A stretch of DNA of 64,000 nucleotides, taken from NCBI RefSeq assembly GCF_026745355.1, contig NC_079204.1, forward strand, positions 53,712,532 through 53,776,531, written 5' to 3'. Below the pieces are notes generated by a model that did no database searches, was not told the origin of the DNA, and saw only the letters and a list, made by a program, of their open reading frames with translations. This document shows positions 54,219-64,000 of the stretch, in pieces. The stretch is from Beta vulgaris subsp. vulgaris (Eukaryota > Streptophyta > Magnoliopsida > Caryophyllales > Amaranthaceae). Made by a program: the position numbers and the translations under genes. Positions within the stretch are counted from its first letter, which is position 1, and every line of letters begins with the position of its first letter.

Positions 54219-57200
54219 TCATCGAGCAAGCGACGTCACATCTGGAAGTGGGCTGCCGTTCAAGAAAGAGCGAAAAAGCACGAGAGAACGAGCAGGTTGC
54301 GAAAATGGAGCTTCATGGGCTGCCCCTCTTATAGTTGCATATGCAAGTATGTCACCATATACTTGTGTCCATCCACCAACCTGTCCATATTAAGATGTTA
54401 GTTCTTTACTTCTTTATATGTCACCGTATAGGCATATATTGAAAGTTGGCAAACGAGCCATTAAAATTCAGATTAATTTGAGATATGTTCGGGCAATGAG
54501 TCAATTAGATCCAATTTCAGATTTAGTTGATCACATTCGAAATTCCGAATCTATATGTATCAATTTAGTCAATTATTACTTTCCATTTGGCTTAGTAAGA
54601 AATTTAAGGAGTGAGTTTGGTAAAACTATTAAATTGCCATAGCATCAGAAACCACTAATTAGATAGTTTAAGATACTACAATGGGAGATGGGTGAAGTAA
54701 TTGTGATACTAATACTATGGGTCGAGTCGATTTTTCGATTAGGACTAAATTTTGGGTAGGCCTTAATTTTTCGTGTACGAATAAGTTACAACGTACTATA
54801 TGTTTTTAAATATGTGCTAGACTAGAATAATCTAACACCTCGAACTTCAATAGTAAAGAATGATGTACTTTTATAACTTTTCATAGTTGATTAGGAAACA
54901 GATAAAGAAGGAAAAATTAACATAGAGGTTTGAACTTTGAGCGATAATTTTTAAAAGGTTTGAATTATTGATTAACCTGTGTAGGTCTCAACTTTATGGC
55001 GGTCTTAACTTTTAGCGGGCCTTATGACTTAAAACTGACGATTATTTTAAAAATCTCACCTAGTTCCTACTTCCCTCCCTCAATTAACCCTTCTGGTGTG
55101 ACCCAAGTTTTACAAGTTATGATCTATTAAGCCAGTTTTAAGTCACTAAGGCCCGTTAAAAGTTAATATCCTCTAAAGTTGGGACCTACACAGGTTAATC
55201 AATAGTTTAGACCTTTTAAAAATTATCACCTAAAGTTGGACCTCTATCGTCGATTTTTCTAATAAAGAATTAGGAAACTCACCTGTTTATCAGATAACCA
55301 AGTCCTGTAAGACACAGTGGTCTTGAGTCCCAGCTCCTTTGCTAGGCTATCTACCAACATCCTACTTCCGGTTAGGGGTAGTACTGAATCTTGGTCACCA
55401 CTGTATGAAAGAAAATTTCTTAGTAATAGATAAGAATAAGTTTACAATGACTACAATAAAATAATAATCATGATAACTTATGTAATTTAGGCACATCTAT
55501 TTTTAATCTAATAGTTACACCCATTTATCTAATTGACTTTTATAGTTAAACTAGAATTAAAATTAACAGTTTTACATTAATAAATTTACAATTAACAATT
55601 CACCTAATTTACAACATTTTTAAAATATTCTGAAGGTCACAAAATAAATGGACATAAAGAGTCAATAAAAACAAATGGCTAGGATTGAGGTTATGTTTAG
55701 TTCACCTAAAATTTTCTGATCTGAACTTATTTTTTCTGATCTGATCTGATCTACAAGATCTTATCTTTTATAAAATATATTATGCTATTATATTATTACT
55801 TTGTAATTCATTATTATGCAATACATTATAAGAACTTATTTATAGTATTACTATTATTATCATTATATTTCTATCACAATTTTTACACAACTTTTATTAA
55901 TAATAATAATTATTATTATTATCATTATTATAATAACAACAATAATAATTATAATCATAATAATAATTATTATTACTAAAAATAATTATATAACCCAAGT
56001 CATTAATTTATAAGAGCACTTATAAAATATTTCATACCCTTTCCCTTGAAAAAAAAAATGTTTCACACTTGAGAAGTCGGCAGACTCAATTCTTTTTTTA
56101 CATATAAAATAAAATAAGATATACAAATAACTATGACTTGCGCAAGAAAGAAATGGATAGCGTGCAACTTCAAATAGCTAAAGAGATTTGGAATTCGATA
56201 GGAAGAGGTATACCGGATCTAAATTTATAATTTGTATCTCGCACTTATCTTATTTTGAAATATAATATGAATTTAGTAGTTTTGTTGTCATGAATTTGAG
56301 CTATCATATTTTATATAATTCTTATTTTTGCGCCAATCTTATGTTCTTAACATGTGGCTTTCAATTTTCTATTACTAATAACAACAAAATAACTTAAAAT
56401 AATGATAACAATGACATTTATAATGATAATAACAAGATTAATAATAATTACCAATATTAATAATTAATAAGTACAACAACAATAATAATAATCCTTTTGA
56501 ACAAATGTACAAGTAAATAATAGTATTAATAGTAATAATGAGTTTTAAATATAAGCATGATCTGCTTATTTTTTTTATCTGATCTGATCTAATTAAATCT
56601 TAAATAAGCAAAAATAAGGTGAACTAAACATAGGCTATGTTCAGTTCACCTTATTTTTGCTTATTTCAGATCTAATCAGATCAGATCAGATCAGAAAAAT
56701 AAGTTCAGATCAGATCAGTTCAGATCATGCTTATATTTAAAAATCATTATATCTTTCATTACATATTAGTAAAAATTACAATAAATTGAATATTAATAAA
56801 GTACTCATTGAGACGAATCAAACAAGACCCCACATGACTATATTTTTTCTAATATATTGAGAAATATCTAAAAGATAAGATCTTGTAATCAGAAAAAATA
56901 AGTTCAGATCAGATCAGATCAGAAAAAATAAGTTCAGATCAGATCAGATAAGTTCAGATCAGAAAATTTCAGGTGAACTAAACATAGCCATAGTCTCAGG
57001 AGTATATACCATTTTATTATAACCACTCAAAAACCTTCCAATAAAATAAAGGGAATGATATTTTAAGTCTGCTAAATTAGTGGCCACATGCGAAAAAGCA
57101 TACTGATTCTGGTATATTTTGTCAAAATCAATGTAATTTGATTGTGGAATGACTAAATGAATGGTAGTGGAGTAGTAATTAGTACTATAGTACTCGTGAA

Positions 57201-60200
57201 TTGTAATATATTCCTTCCTTTCTTAAAGGTTGCCACTAATTTTATGTGCACTTTTTAAAAGTGTCCATTTTTATACTTTATGTAAAGCCTTTTTTTTGGC
57301 ATTACCACATTATTTATTGCTCTACAATTTACATTGTGGGGGGGAGTGTTAAGAATATCTCAATTGATTAAAGTTTTTCTCCTAATTTTAGGAGATTCTA
57401 GCATCAATCTCTTGTTCTTATAGCCTCTCTAAACATTAAAAAAAAAAAAAAACAATGTACACCGTGGAGTTTGTTTATTTCCAAAACATTCAAGTAATGT
57501 CTTTACTTCTTTATTATTATTTTTTTTGACATAAAGGGATTCACAAATGTTAGAAGGTTTGGACCATATATTCATATGTTCTAAACTGCATTTCATTTGG
57601 TGTTCCTTTTTTTAAGTAAACTAAAAAAAATTGTTCACTAGTAATAGTAGTTTTTTTTTTTGACGAGAACTAGTAATAGTAGTTAATTGTACTCCAAAAG
57701 TAATTGATTAGATGTTACATAATCAAATGATGGTAAGACATTATGAGTAAATCATATATATATTATCAGTAACGAGTGTCGATTAACTATAAGTACTAAT
57801 TGAAGTTTTGTGTTCATTGGTGACTTCATATATTATATATCTTCTTCACACCATAATTCATACGACATTTGTAATTTCATTGTCTTTATAAAAGCGAGAA
57901 ATTATGCATTAATAACAACTCCATATAACCTTATAGGCTTATAATAATACTTGTTAGTAACTCCATAATCCATATAACCTTATAATACTTGTTAGTAACT
58001 CCATATATGCATTGTAAATGTGAATAGTGATACACATACTTTGTCCCTTTTTTAATGCTTGCATCATTTTTCATTTTTGATAATTTTTTATTGCATCATT
58101 TATATTTTTGGTAATATATTATCTATTTTTCTCTACTAGCACACAGGTTTCCTTTTTTATCACCCTCTATCTCCCTCTTCACCTTGATCCTTGTACAAAA
58201 GAAAACGATACAAATAATAAAAAACGGAGGAAGTAAATAGTAACAATACCTATAAACCAATACTCGAACGCCACTTTTTGCGAAGGTGCCAAGTAATGGA
58301 AGAGTAGGAACCTCCAAATCGTCCATGTGATAGTTCACCACGCTATACAAAAAAGAAGGAAATAATCACAAGAAGGTTAGAAATTTAGAATGCTAGTATT
58401 ATCCTTACTCTATTTTACATGCTCCCTCCGTTTGAAATAGCTACACTTTAACTATCATGTTTTAATTACCAACTAGTTATTAGGTCCGGGCTATACCTCG
58501 AGTAAGAAAAAATTTCATTTATTAATATTGTACTTTGATATAATAACACTAAATACAATTTGGTCTAGTGGTTAAAACTTTAGTACATGAACTTGAGGTC
58601 ACGGGATCAAAATAAACCTATATTATGCAATTTCTAATTTTTTTTTATTGTACATGGATTACATGGACTAAAACTCCTTAGGGAGAGCGCCACGTGACAC
58701 CATTGGTTTATGCACGCCTTTTAATATATTAGTATAGCTTCATGCCATCAAATTTTATTTTATTTTTGATAACATATTCATGCCATCAATTATCTCTATT
58801 ATATAAGGGAAGGGTGGAGCAATGGTGTCCTCTTTTAAAACGCATATTTTATCCCCCTTCTCTTTCTAAATTACAAAAGGAATGTCAAAATTAAAATACC
58901 GAAAATAAATTTACAACACTCACTCACAAATCACTTAAAAGAAGAAACCTTACAAATCACCCATACAATTGAGAAAATCACGTTATAAAAATCACGCAAA
59001 TCACTCAAATAATCAGGAAATTTTATTAAAACTTAAAATTAATATACAAACTAAAACTAATAACCTAGAACGTCAATACATACAAAAACATTTAAAAAAT
59101 TTACTTAAAAATCACTATTCTCAACAACCATTCACAATTTATGGTGGGTCATGATAAAATATAGAGGTTATTTGTAGTGAAATCAGAATTTAGAAATCAG
59201 ACAAGGAAAAAAATTATTTACTTTTTTATAGTGTTCCTATATATAATGAAACTTTTACATATATTTGGACGTATTTTTTTCTATTATATAATAGCGAAAA
59301 ATTATCAAGGTAAAAAGGTTTATATAAAATATCATTCAAGAATTAAAGTACAACATATCTCTATTATATAAGGGAAGGGGGGAGCTATGGTGTCCCTGAA
59401 TGAAGAGACTATATTACCCCCTTCCCATTCTAAATTACAAATTCAATAAAAAATCAAAGGGGACTTCAAACAAAAATATCAAAAATATAATTATTATAAT
59501 CACTCACAAGTCAACTAAAATCATAAAATTGCATAATTTACGTTATGCAAACCACTAAAATGAGAAAACTTTACAAAAACTTAAAAATTCACTTACAAAC
59601 TACAAATGAAAAAATTTACTTGAAATCGAAGTGTCTACTTTTTTTACAATTTATGAAGTACTGTACTTAATTCAAAAATCAACTAAAAAATTATAATATT
59701 AGCAATCATAAATAAATTCAAAAAATTTTCTATTTTATTCATAGAATTTAACTTTGAAAAGTAAAAAAAAAACAAAAATAATGGTGAGAGACTTAAGTGA
59801 CGGAAACTAAACCAATCAAATTTTGCAACTAAAAATAATTATACTTCGTATGTCTAATGTTCAAATTTTGACTTTTATGCCGAAGAAAATTGAGTTTCTA
59901 TTCGGAAATAATTCAAGCACGCATCGCGTGCAAAAAATTCTAGTATGTCATATCTTAACTAGAGAAATTGTCAGCCCGATCATACGATGTCATGGCTGAT
60001 CCAACTAATTTGTTCTTATTATCCTTACTCTTATGAATAGCAACCCAATTTGGATCCGATTCTAGTCCGTTTCAATTCAAAGGAAAAAAAATCCGAGTCG
60101 ACTCCGACAAAAAAGTAATCTGACTCCGATTCCATTTAAAAAGTACGACTCTGAGTTGGAGGAGGGTCCGAGTACGTAGGATCTCATAAAATAATCCGAC

Positions 60201-63200
60201 TCCGACTTTAAGTCAATCAATCCTTTTTTTCTTATTTATGTTAATGTATTATTTATGTATAACCTAACTTCGCCTTTCAGCCACTTGCATTATATATGAT
60301 TTTCCCATTGAAGAAATGATTGTAAAGAAGTAGTAATATTTAGAATATATATACTATATAAGATTTTCATATGATTATTAGAATAAATTGTAATGATTAG
60401 ATTATTGTATTATAAAAGACTATTCTATTATAAAAAATGGCCTACGAAAAATAAGTCGGATCGGGGTCGGATTCGGATGTTCGGATTTTAAATCGATACT
60501 CGAATTTTAAGTCGGGTCGGATTCGGAGTTGGATGTCTGGATTCTAAGTCAGGTCGGATTCTGATTTTCAGAGTCGGTGTCGGATTTAAAATCCGACTTT
60601 TGGTAGGGTCGGAGTCGAATTATGCATAATCCGATCCAAGTCCGATCCGTTGTCATTCCTACTTGCTCTTTTCCATATAGTATTCAGTAATTTGCTATGT
60701 ATTAATCCTTTTTTTTTAGGGGAGGCTATGTATTAATCCTCTATCACATATGTCCATCGTTTTATATATCTATCCCTCTCTTTATTTGTTAAATTTTTTT
60801 TTTATAAATGCATAATTTTAATATGAAATAGAGGAAGTAAAAAGTAGAAAACAGAGTTTGCAAAAATTGGTGTCAATTTCAAATGTGATGGTCACGGGTC
60901 AAAAAACGCATCCACCAACTGATGATGACTCCATTCCCACGCTGCTCGTTGATAAAAGTTTTTGGTTTCATTCCAAAAAGCCCTAGTTTCACAATATAAT
61001 AGTCCATATTGGTTGGTCCAGAAGATTAATCAAAGGTATAAATATTTGTTGGATGTTTTCTGTGCATGGAAACAAAAAACACCAATGTATGCAAACCCCA
61101 TAACAAATTAACAATAACAATATCTCCGAAGAGATAAACTGATAAAGAGACATATTTTGGATGATATACTAAAGTTTTCTGGCATTCCTTTTTTTAGAAC
61201 TCAACTTATTCCTATAAATTAAAATGACTTTATTCACTAGTATATTTTGTAATATATGCAATAGCTAATTTTTGCCCATATAAATTGATTTTTGTTGAAA
61301 TCAGTTAAACTGTACTTATTTTGTTGCTAAAAAAATTCATACGTAATTTATTAAAAACAAAGTTTCAGAGTAAGTTTAAATAAATTTGGACACGAAATTT
61401 TTTTCTCTAAGGTAAGATAAAGTCCTTTGTAAGGAGAAAGAGATTGGAAATTCCTCCTTGTAAGGGGTGAGACTCGATCCCAAAATCTCTGGAATCGAAG
61501 GTGATGCAAACACCACTAGGCTATCACTTGCTATTCACAAATTTTTATGAAGTGCAACTTTGTTTTTTAGTATAAGATTAGATATTTGAATACTCCTATC
61601 TCCTACGTTAATTAAACTTATTGTCTCTTTGCCAGAAAATATCATCACTTGAAAATTCCACTCCACTATCAAGACAAATCTCCTAATTGAGTACTAATAA
61701 CCAAAACAACTTGAGTTGATTTGAATGAGGGAAGTTAATGAGTTATGCATATGATATCGGCTAATATGTTTTCTAAATTTGTTTGTACAAGATATTTGTT
61801 TGCGAAAAAGGAATATTAGAGGTACACTAAAGTCTAAACCACTAATTGATTTAATATTGTTGAGCAAGAATCTTACCCGCTACACATAGACCATTGAGTG
61901 ACCCCAACCAGTTGTGCATTCATAACCTTTTGTACATCTTTCCTGTTTATGTATTGGGTTGTTTCATCATCTAAACAAACATCAATTTGCTGCTCATCCT
62001 GTCATTTCAATTGACAAATGAATCAAGCTTAACTAGAACAACTGATAAGAAATGCAAAGTTTTATACGTTGACGCTACACACTATTAATTGATGGTGTAA
62101 CGTGGGTTACATGTATTCGCGACAAAAATATGAGCATAAATTAGCAATGTATTATAATCAATTGTAAGTAATAATAAAACAAAACATGAGCATGACATAT
62201 GAAAATTTGAGTTGCTAAGAAGAGCAATGGCATTACAAATATGCTTACCATTTGGTTAAGATCAAGAACATGAGCTTGCTTAGCAATTGAATGATAACAG
62301 ACGTCGAGGGTAACATCGTACGAGTCGATAAACTTGCCAATCTCACTTGACATATGAGAATTCACTAGGGCACAAGAAGGGGAGAGGAATCCTTTTTGTG
62401 CTTGTCTTCTAATTTGTGAAAAATTGCACACTTTTTGCGAGAGTTCATAAGTTGCATCTGATATTAGTCCATGAGACCAGAGATATTCTGGTCTTGAATT
62501 GAAGTCAGTGTTGAACTCTAACAGTGGATTACCTAACTGCATTATTAAACCAATGCCCATCACATAAAATCTTAAAAAATAAAACTTAGGCCCCGTTCGT
62601 TATCGTTTTTGGTTTTCAGTTTTCAGTTTTTTTTAAAACCAAAAACAGAAAACCAGAAAAAGTGATTTTCACTTTTTAGTTGTCAGTTTTCAAAATCATC
62701 ATATTCCCAATAAATTTGACTAATCTTTTATTCATTATAACCTTATATGATATGTATCATATGACTTTAAAAATCGAAAAACGAAAAACCACAGTAATAA
62801 CGAACGGACCCTAACTAATTAATTAACTGGTTTAATGACTAATTACTTACAGCAATTCCCTTCAAATTTGACTTGAGGCTTGATTTTAGTATGAGATTAG
62901 CAAGTTGTGGTACATAATGCCCTGTTTTCAAACAAGGGAAAAGTGATTAAAGGTGCTAATTTTTTTATAACAAATCAATCTTCATCATAAATTAAAACTA
63001 TAATGAAATTTATTGAATAAAAATGTAACCTCCATAACTCTCTCCAGTAATGAAAAAATCCCTATTCTTGTATTCTGGAAATATTTCGAGCCAATTCTGA
63101 AGAAACACCAGATTGTCTTTTGCTGAACAGAACAAAACAGATTCATCCATTAATACATTCCAGCATTTATTACATACTATAACAAAAGAATAAACAAACT

Positions 63201-63960
63201 GAGATTTTGTTACTCTTTATAGAAAAAAATAGCTCAACTTTCCACAAACAGAATGAAATATAAATAATTTACTCATAATTAATACAAGAAAAAACCTGTA
63301 ATCTCATCATTAACACCATCATAAAATGATGTATTAACAGAATAAGAAAACCCAACTCCTGCTGGTGATTCAAGATATAACATGTTTGCTTCTGCAAAAC
63401 CATTAACAACAAAATTTACCCATTAATCAAACAGTCATTTTAATTTTTACATTATAGCTAAAATTTGAAAACTAAATAAAAAAAATGACCTTTATTCCAG
63501 CTATAATCATTTTTCACTAGTACATTTCCACTTGGATGAAAAGGTCCATGTTCACTGAAGGCTCCTGCTCCAATAGATGAACAACCAGGTCCTAAAAATC
63601 ACATCATATAATAAAAAAAAATAGGTCAAAAAAATGGAAAAAAAATACCCATTTCAAAAATAAATAAAGTGGAGAAAATAAAAGGATAAAAAAAGAAGAA
63701 CCTCCATTGAGCCAAAGAACAAGAGGTTTGGAAGAAGGGTTAGTTTCAGCTTCAACAAAATAGTAAAAAAGGTATCTTTTTTGAGTTTCATCAACAGTAA
63801 TATAACCAGCAAATTGCTGGAAGTTAACATGAGGTTGGCCAGGTAAACTTGTGATTTTATGAGCTTCAGATGAAGGAAATTCTTCTGCTAAGTTGTTGCA
63901 CAAAAGGGTTGCAGAGAATAATATAATAAGCCATGTAAAAGGCAGCATTTTGCTACACAT
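54219..63960 (-). CDS. SCPL: Serine carboxypeptidase-like protein, SCPL45 type, copy 2 (intact)
   Basis: Ten exons (minus strand, 5' to 3'): 63702-63960, 63490-63591, 63296-63391, 63030-63122, 62851-62921, 62249-62536, 61877-61998, 58250-58342, 55283-55400 and 54219-54380. All splice sites are GT-AG, all phases close, and the product is 467 residues, normal for plant SCPLs. It has a signal peptide (residues 1 to about 26), [13 protein letters not shown] and GESYGG with Ser about 181. Asp about 377-379 lies in SGDQDS, and His about 436 in GAAHEAP. The family acts as secreted or vacuolar carboxypeptidases, or as acyltransferases in other clades; the substrate is unknown. Exon structure is identical to copy 1, with small in-frame length differences in exons 1, 2 and 6. 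The C-terminus differs (ends [11 protein letters not shown]). Introns 7-9 carry Helitron, hAT, Tourist and foldback insertions not shared with copy 1. Confidence 0.94.
54910..55260. mobile_element. Mutator-like foldback element in SCPL copy 2 intron 9
   Basis: A 351-bp element whose arms of about 150 bp are inverted repeats sharing GATAATTTTTAAAAGGT and GATTAACCTGTGTAGGTC. The ends are GGAAAAATTAACATAGAGG and (complement) AGAAAAATCGACGATAGAGG. The flanks GATAAAGAA (54901-54909) and AATAAAGAA (55261-55269) match at eight of nine bases. Copy 1 has a single, uninterrupted version near 34335 (GAATGAAGAATTAGG). Confidence 0.85.
55689..56632. mobile_element. Tourist-like element, GGCTATGTTTAGTTC family, long form
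   Basis: The left end GGTTATGTTTAGTTCACCT pairs with the right end near 56616-56632 (complement TATGTTTAGTTCACCTTATT). CTGATCTGAAC arrays lie next to both ends. The centre is AT-rich with ATTATTATA runs. It lies in SCPL copy 2 intron 8 and abuts a second family member. Its last few bases are lost at that junction. Confidence 0.75.
56633..56989. mobile_element. Tourist-like MITE, GGCTATGTTCAGTTC family
   Basis: A 357-bp element with ends GGCTATGTTCAGTTCACCTT and (complement of right) GGCTATGTTTAGTTCACCTG. It is flanked on both sides by ATA (56630-56632 and 56990-56992). The TCAGATCAGATC arrays and the central CATGACTATATTTTTTC match the copy at 10117-10493. It appears to have inserted at the end of its relative. 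Confidence 0.88.
58473..58737 (-). mobile_element. Small Helitron remnant
   Basis: The minus strand ends in GGTATAGCCCGGACCTAATAACTAG, that is, a short hairpin-like GGT...ACC and a CTAG end, with T next to it. The other end (complement CTATACTAATATATTAAAAGG) resembles plant Helitron 5' ends. It contains tRNA-like words (TGGTCTAGTGGTTAAAAC and GGTCACGGGATC, near 58560-58615), perhaps a captured SINE. Copy 1 lacks this segment. Confidence 0.55.
58793..59943 (+). mobile_element. Composite Helitron with two 5' ends
   Basis: Starts TCTCTATTATATAAGGGAAG at 58793. A second, nearly identical 5' end begins at 59358. One 3' end is present: hairpin GCACGCATCGCGTGC at 59917-59931, then CTAG at 59940-59943. 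The outer flanks are A and T. SCPL copy 1 has the unoccupied site (CATCAATTATATGCCATATC, near 36570), which proves insertion between A and T. No Rep/helicase is encoded. The inner unit of 586 bp (59358-59943) is a complete non-autonomous Helitron by its ends. Confidence 0.88.
60032..60661. mobile_element. Non-autonomous hAT element in SCPL copy 2 intron 7
   Basis: A 630-bp element with ends TATGAATAGCAACCCAATTT and (complement of right) TAGGAATGACAACGGATCGG. The 8-bp flanks CTTACTCT and CTTGCTCT match at seven of eight. TCGGATTCGGA and TCCGACTCCGA words recur in both arms. Copy 1 has the uninterrupted sequence (CCCTACTTTATTCCATATAG, near 36663). Confidence 0.88.
61400..61535 (-). mobile_element. 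tRNA-derived SINE, decayed
   Basis: The minus strand shows box A (TAGCCTAGTGGTGTTTGC, near 61520) and box B (GGGATCGAGTCTCACC, near 61475). Flanks of the form CACRAAWTTTTT near 61390 and 61535 may be the old target duplication. The ends are approximate. Confidence 0.55.
62589..62811. mobile_element. MITE in SCPL copy 2 intron 5
   Basis: A 223-bp element with ends GGCCCCGTTCGTTATCGTTT and (complement of right) GGGTCCGTTCGTTATTACTG. The arms repeat GTTTTTGGTTTTCAG. Intron 5 of copy 1 lacks it. The target duplication is not clear (TTA left, TAA right). Confidence 0.75.
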
Positions 63961-64000
63961 GTGAGAGAAAGGACTAAGGAGGGAGAGCTACTAATGATTT

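Larger units (their letters stand above)
58422..60837. mobile_element. Stowaway in SCPL copy 2 intron 7, expanded by nested insertions
   Basis: The ends CTCCCTCCGTTTGAAATAG and (complement of right) CTTCCTCTATTTCATATTA are Stowaway-like, with TA after the right end. The original MITE has been interrupted by Helitrons (58473-58737, 58793-59943) and a hAT element (60032-60661). The matching shorter copy in SCPL copy 1 is at 36508-36806. Confidence 0.65.

Noticed and set aside
58123..58350. 75-codon open frame taken as a separate small gene
   Set aside because: Its useful part is exon 8 of SCPL copy 2 (58250-58342), as shown by phase, splice sites and the matching exon in copy 1.

Overview
The window reads as nuclear DNA of a flowering plant, almost certainly a eudicot. 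It is AT-rich, has GT-AG introns and isolated intron-containing genes, and carries dense plant-type transposons. A mariner-like element with a plant DD39D transposase and the many Stowaway, Tourist, hAT and Mutator-like miniature elements would suit an Amaranthaceae/Chenopodiaceae genome (beet, spinach or quinoa type), but that assignment is inference. Only four host genes can be supported.

Genes. (1) At 6257-6553 (-) an intronless gene encodes a 98-residue CLE peptide precursor whose last residues are the CLE motif RKIHTGPNPLHN plus a final Arg. (2) At 29307-31762 (+) a three-exon gene encodes the 97-residue mitochondrial-type 10 kDa co-chaperonin CPN10. (3, 4) At 33923-46684 and 54219-63960 (both -) lies a tandem pair of ten-exon serine carboxypeptidase-like genes (SCPL45 type). 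All exons could be placed by comparing the two copies. The right copy is intact (467 residues). The left copy would give 473 residues, but the 5' splice site after exon 9 has changed from GT to CT, and read-through ends before the exon with the catalytic His.

Layout. 1-29 kb is mostly transposon debris around the CLE gene: a SINE with 14-bp target duplications, three copies of a TRIM-like mini-retrotransposon, Stowaway and Tourist MITEs (one Tourist inside a Stowaway), hAT elements, a Mutator-like foldback element with a G-rich 40-bp tandem repeat, 5'-truncated LINEs and a Copia remnant. 29-32 kb is the CPN10 gene. 32.5-47 kb is SCPL copy 1; its intron 7 is swollen to about 7.9 kb by two blocks of nested elements. 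One is a Tourist element holding a foldback element and a second Tourist; the other is a hAT element holding a 3.7-kb mariner. 47-54 kb, between the SCPL genes, holds a MITE, a degenerate minisatellite, Helitrons, a truncated Tourist and a truncated Copia element with one LTR. 54-64 kb is SCPL copy 2, whose introns carry a different set of insertions.

Because the SCPL copies are paralogues, each supplies empty sites for insertions in the other. This gives a relative history: a Stowaway in intron 7 predates the duplication, whereas the nested blocks in copy 1 and the Helitron, hAT and foldback insertions in copy 2 came later. No operon-like or defence-type system is present. The most informative features are the broken splice site, the nested insertions with readable target duplications, and a 45-bp SCPL exon fragment joined to the 5' side of a poly(A)-ended retroelement at 28.3 kb.
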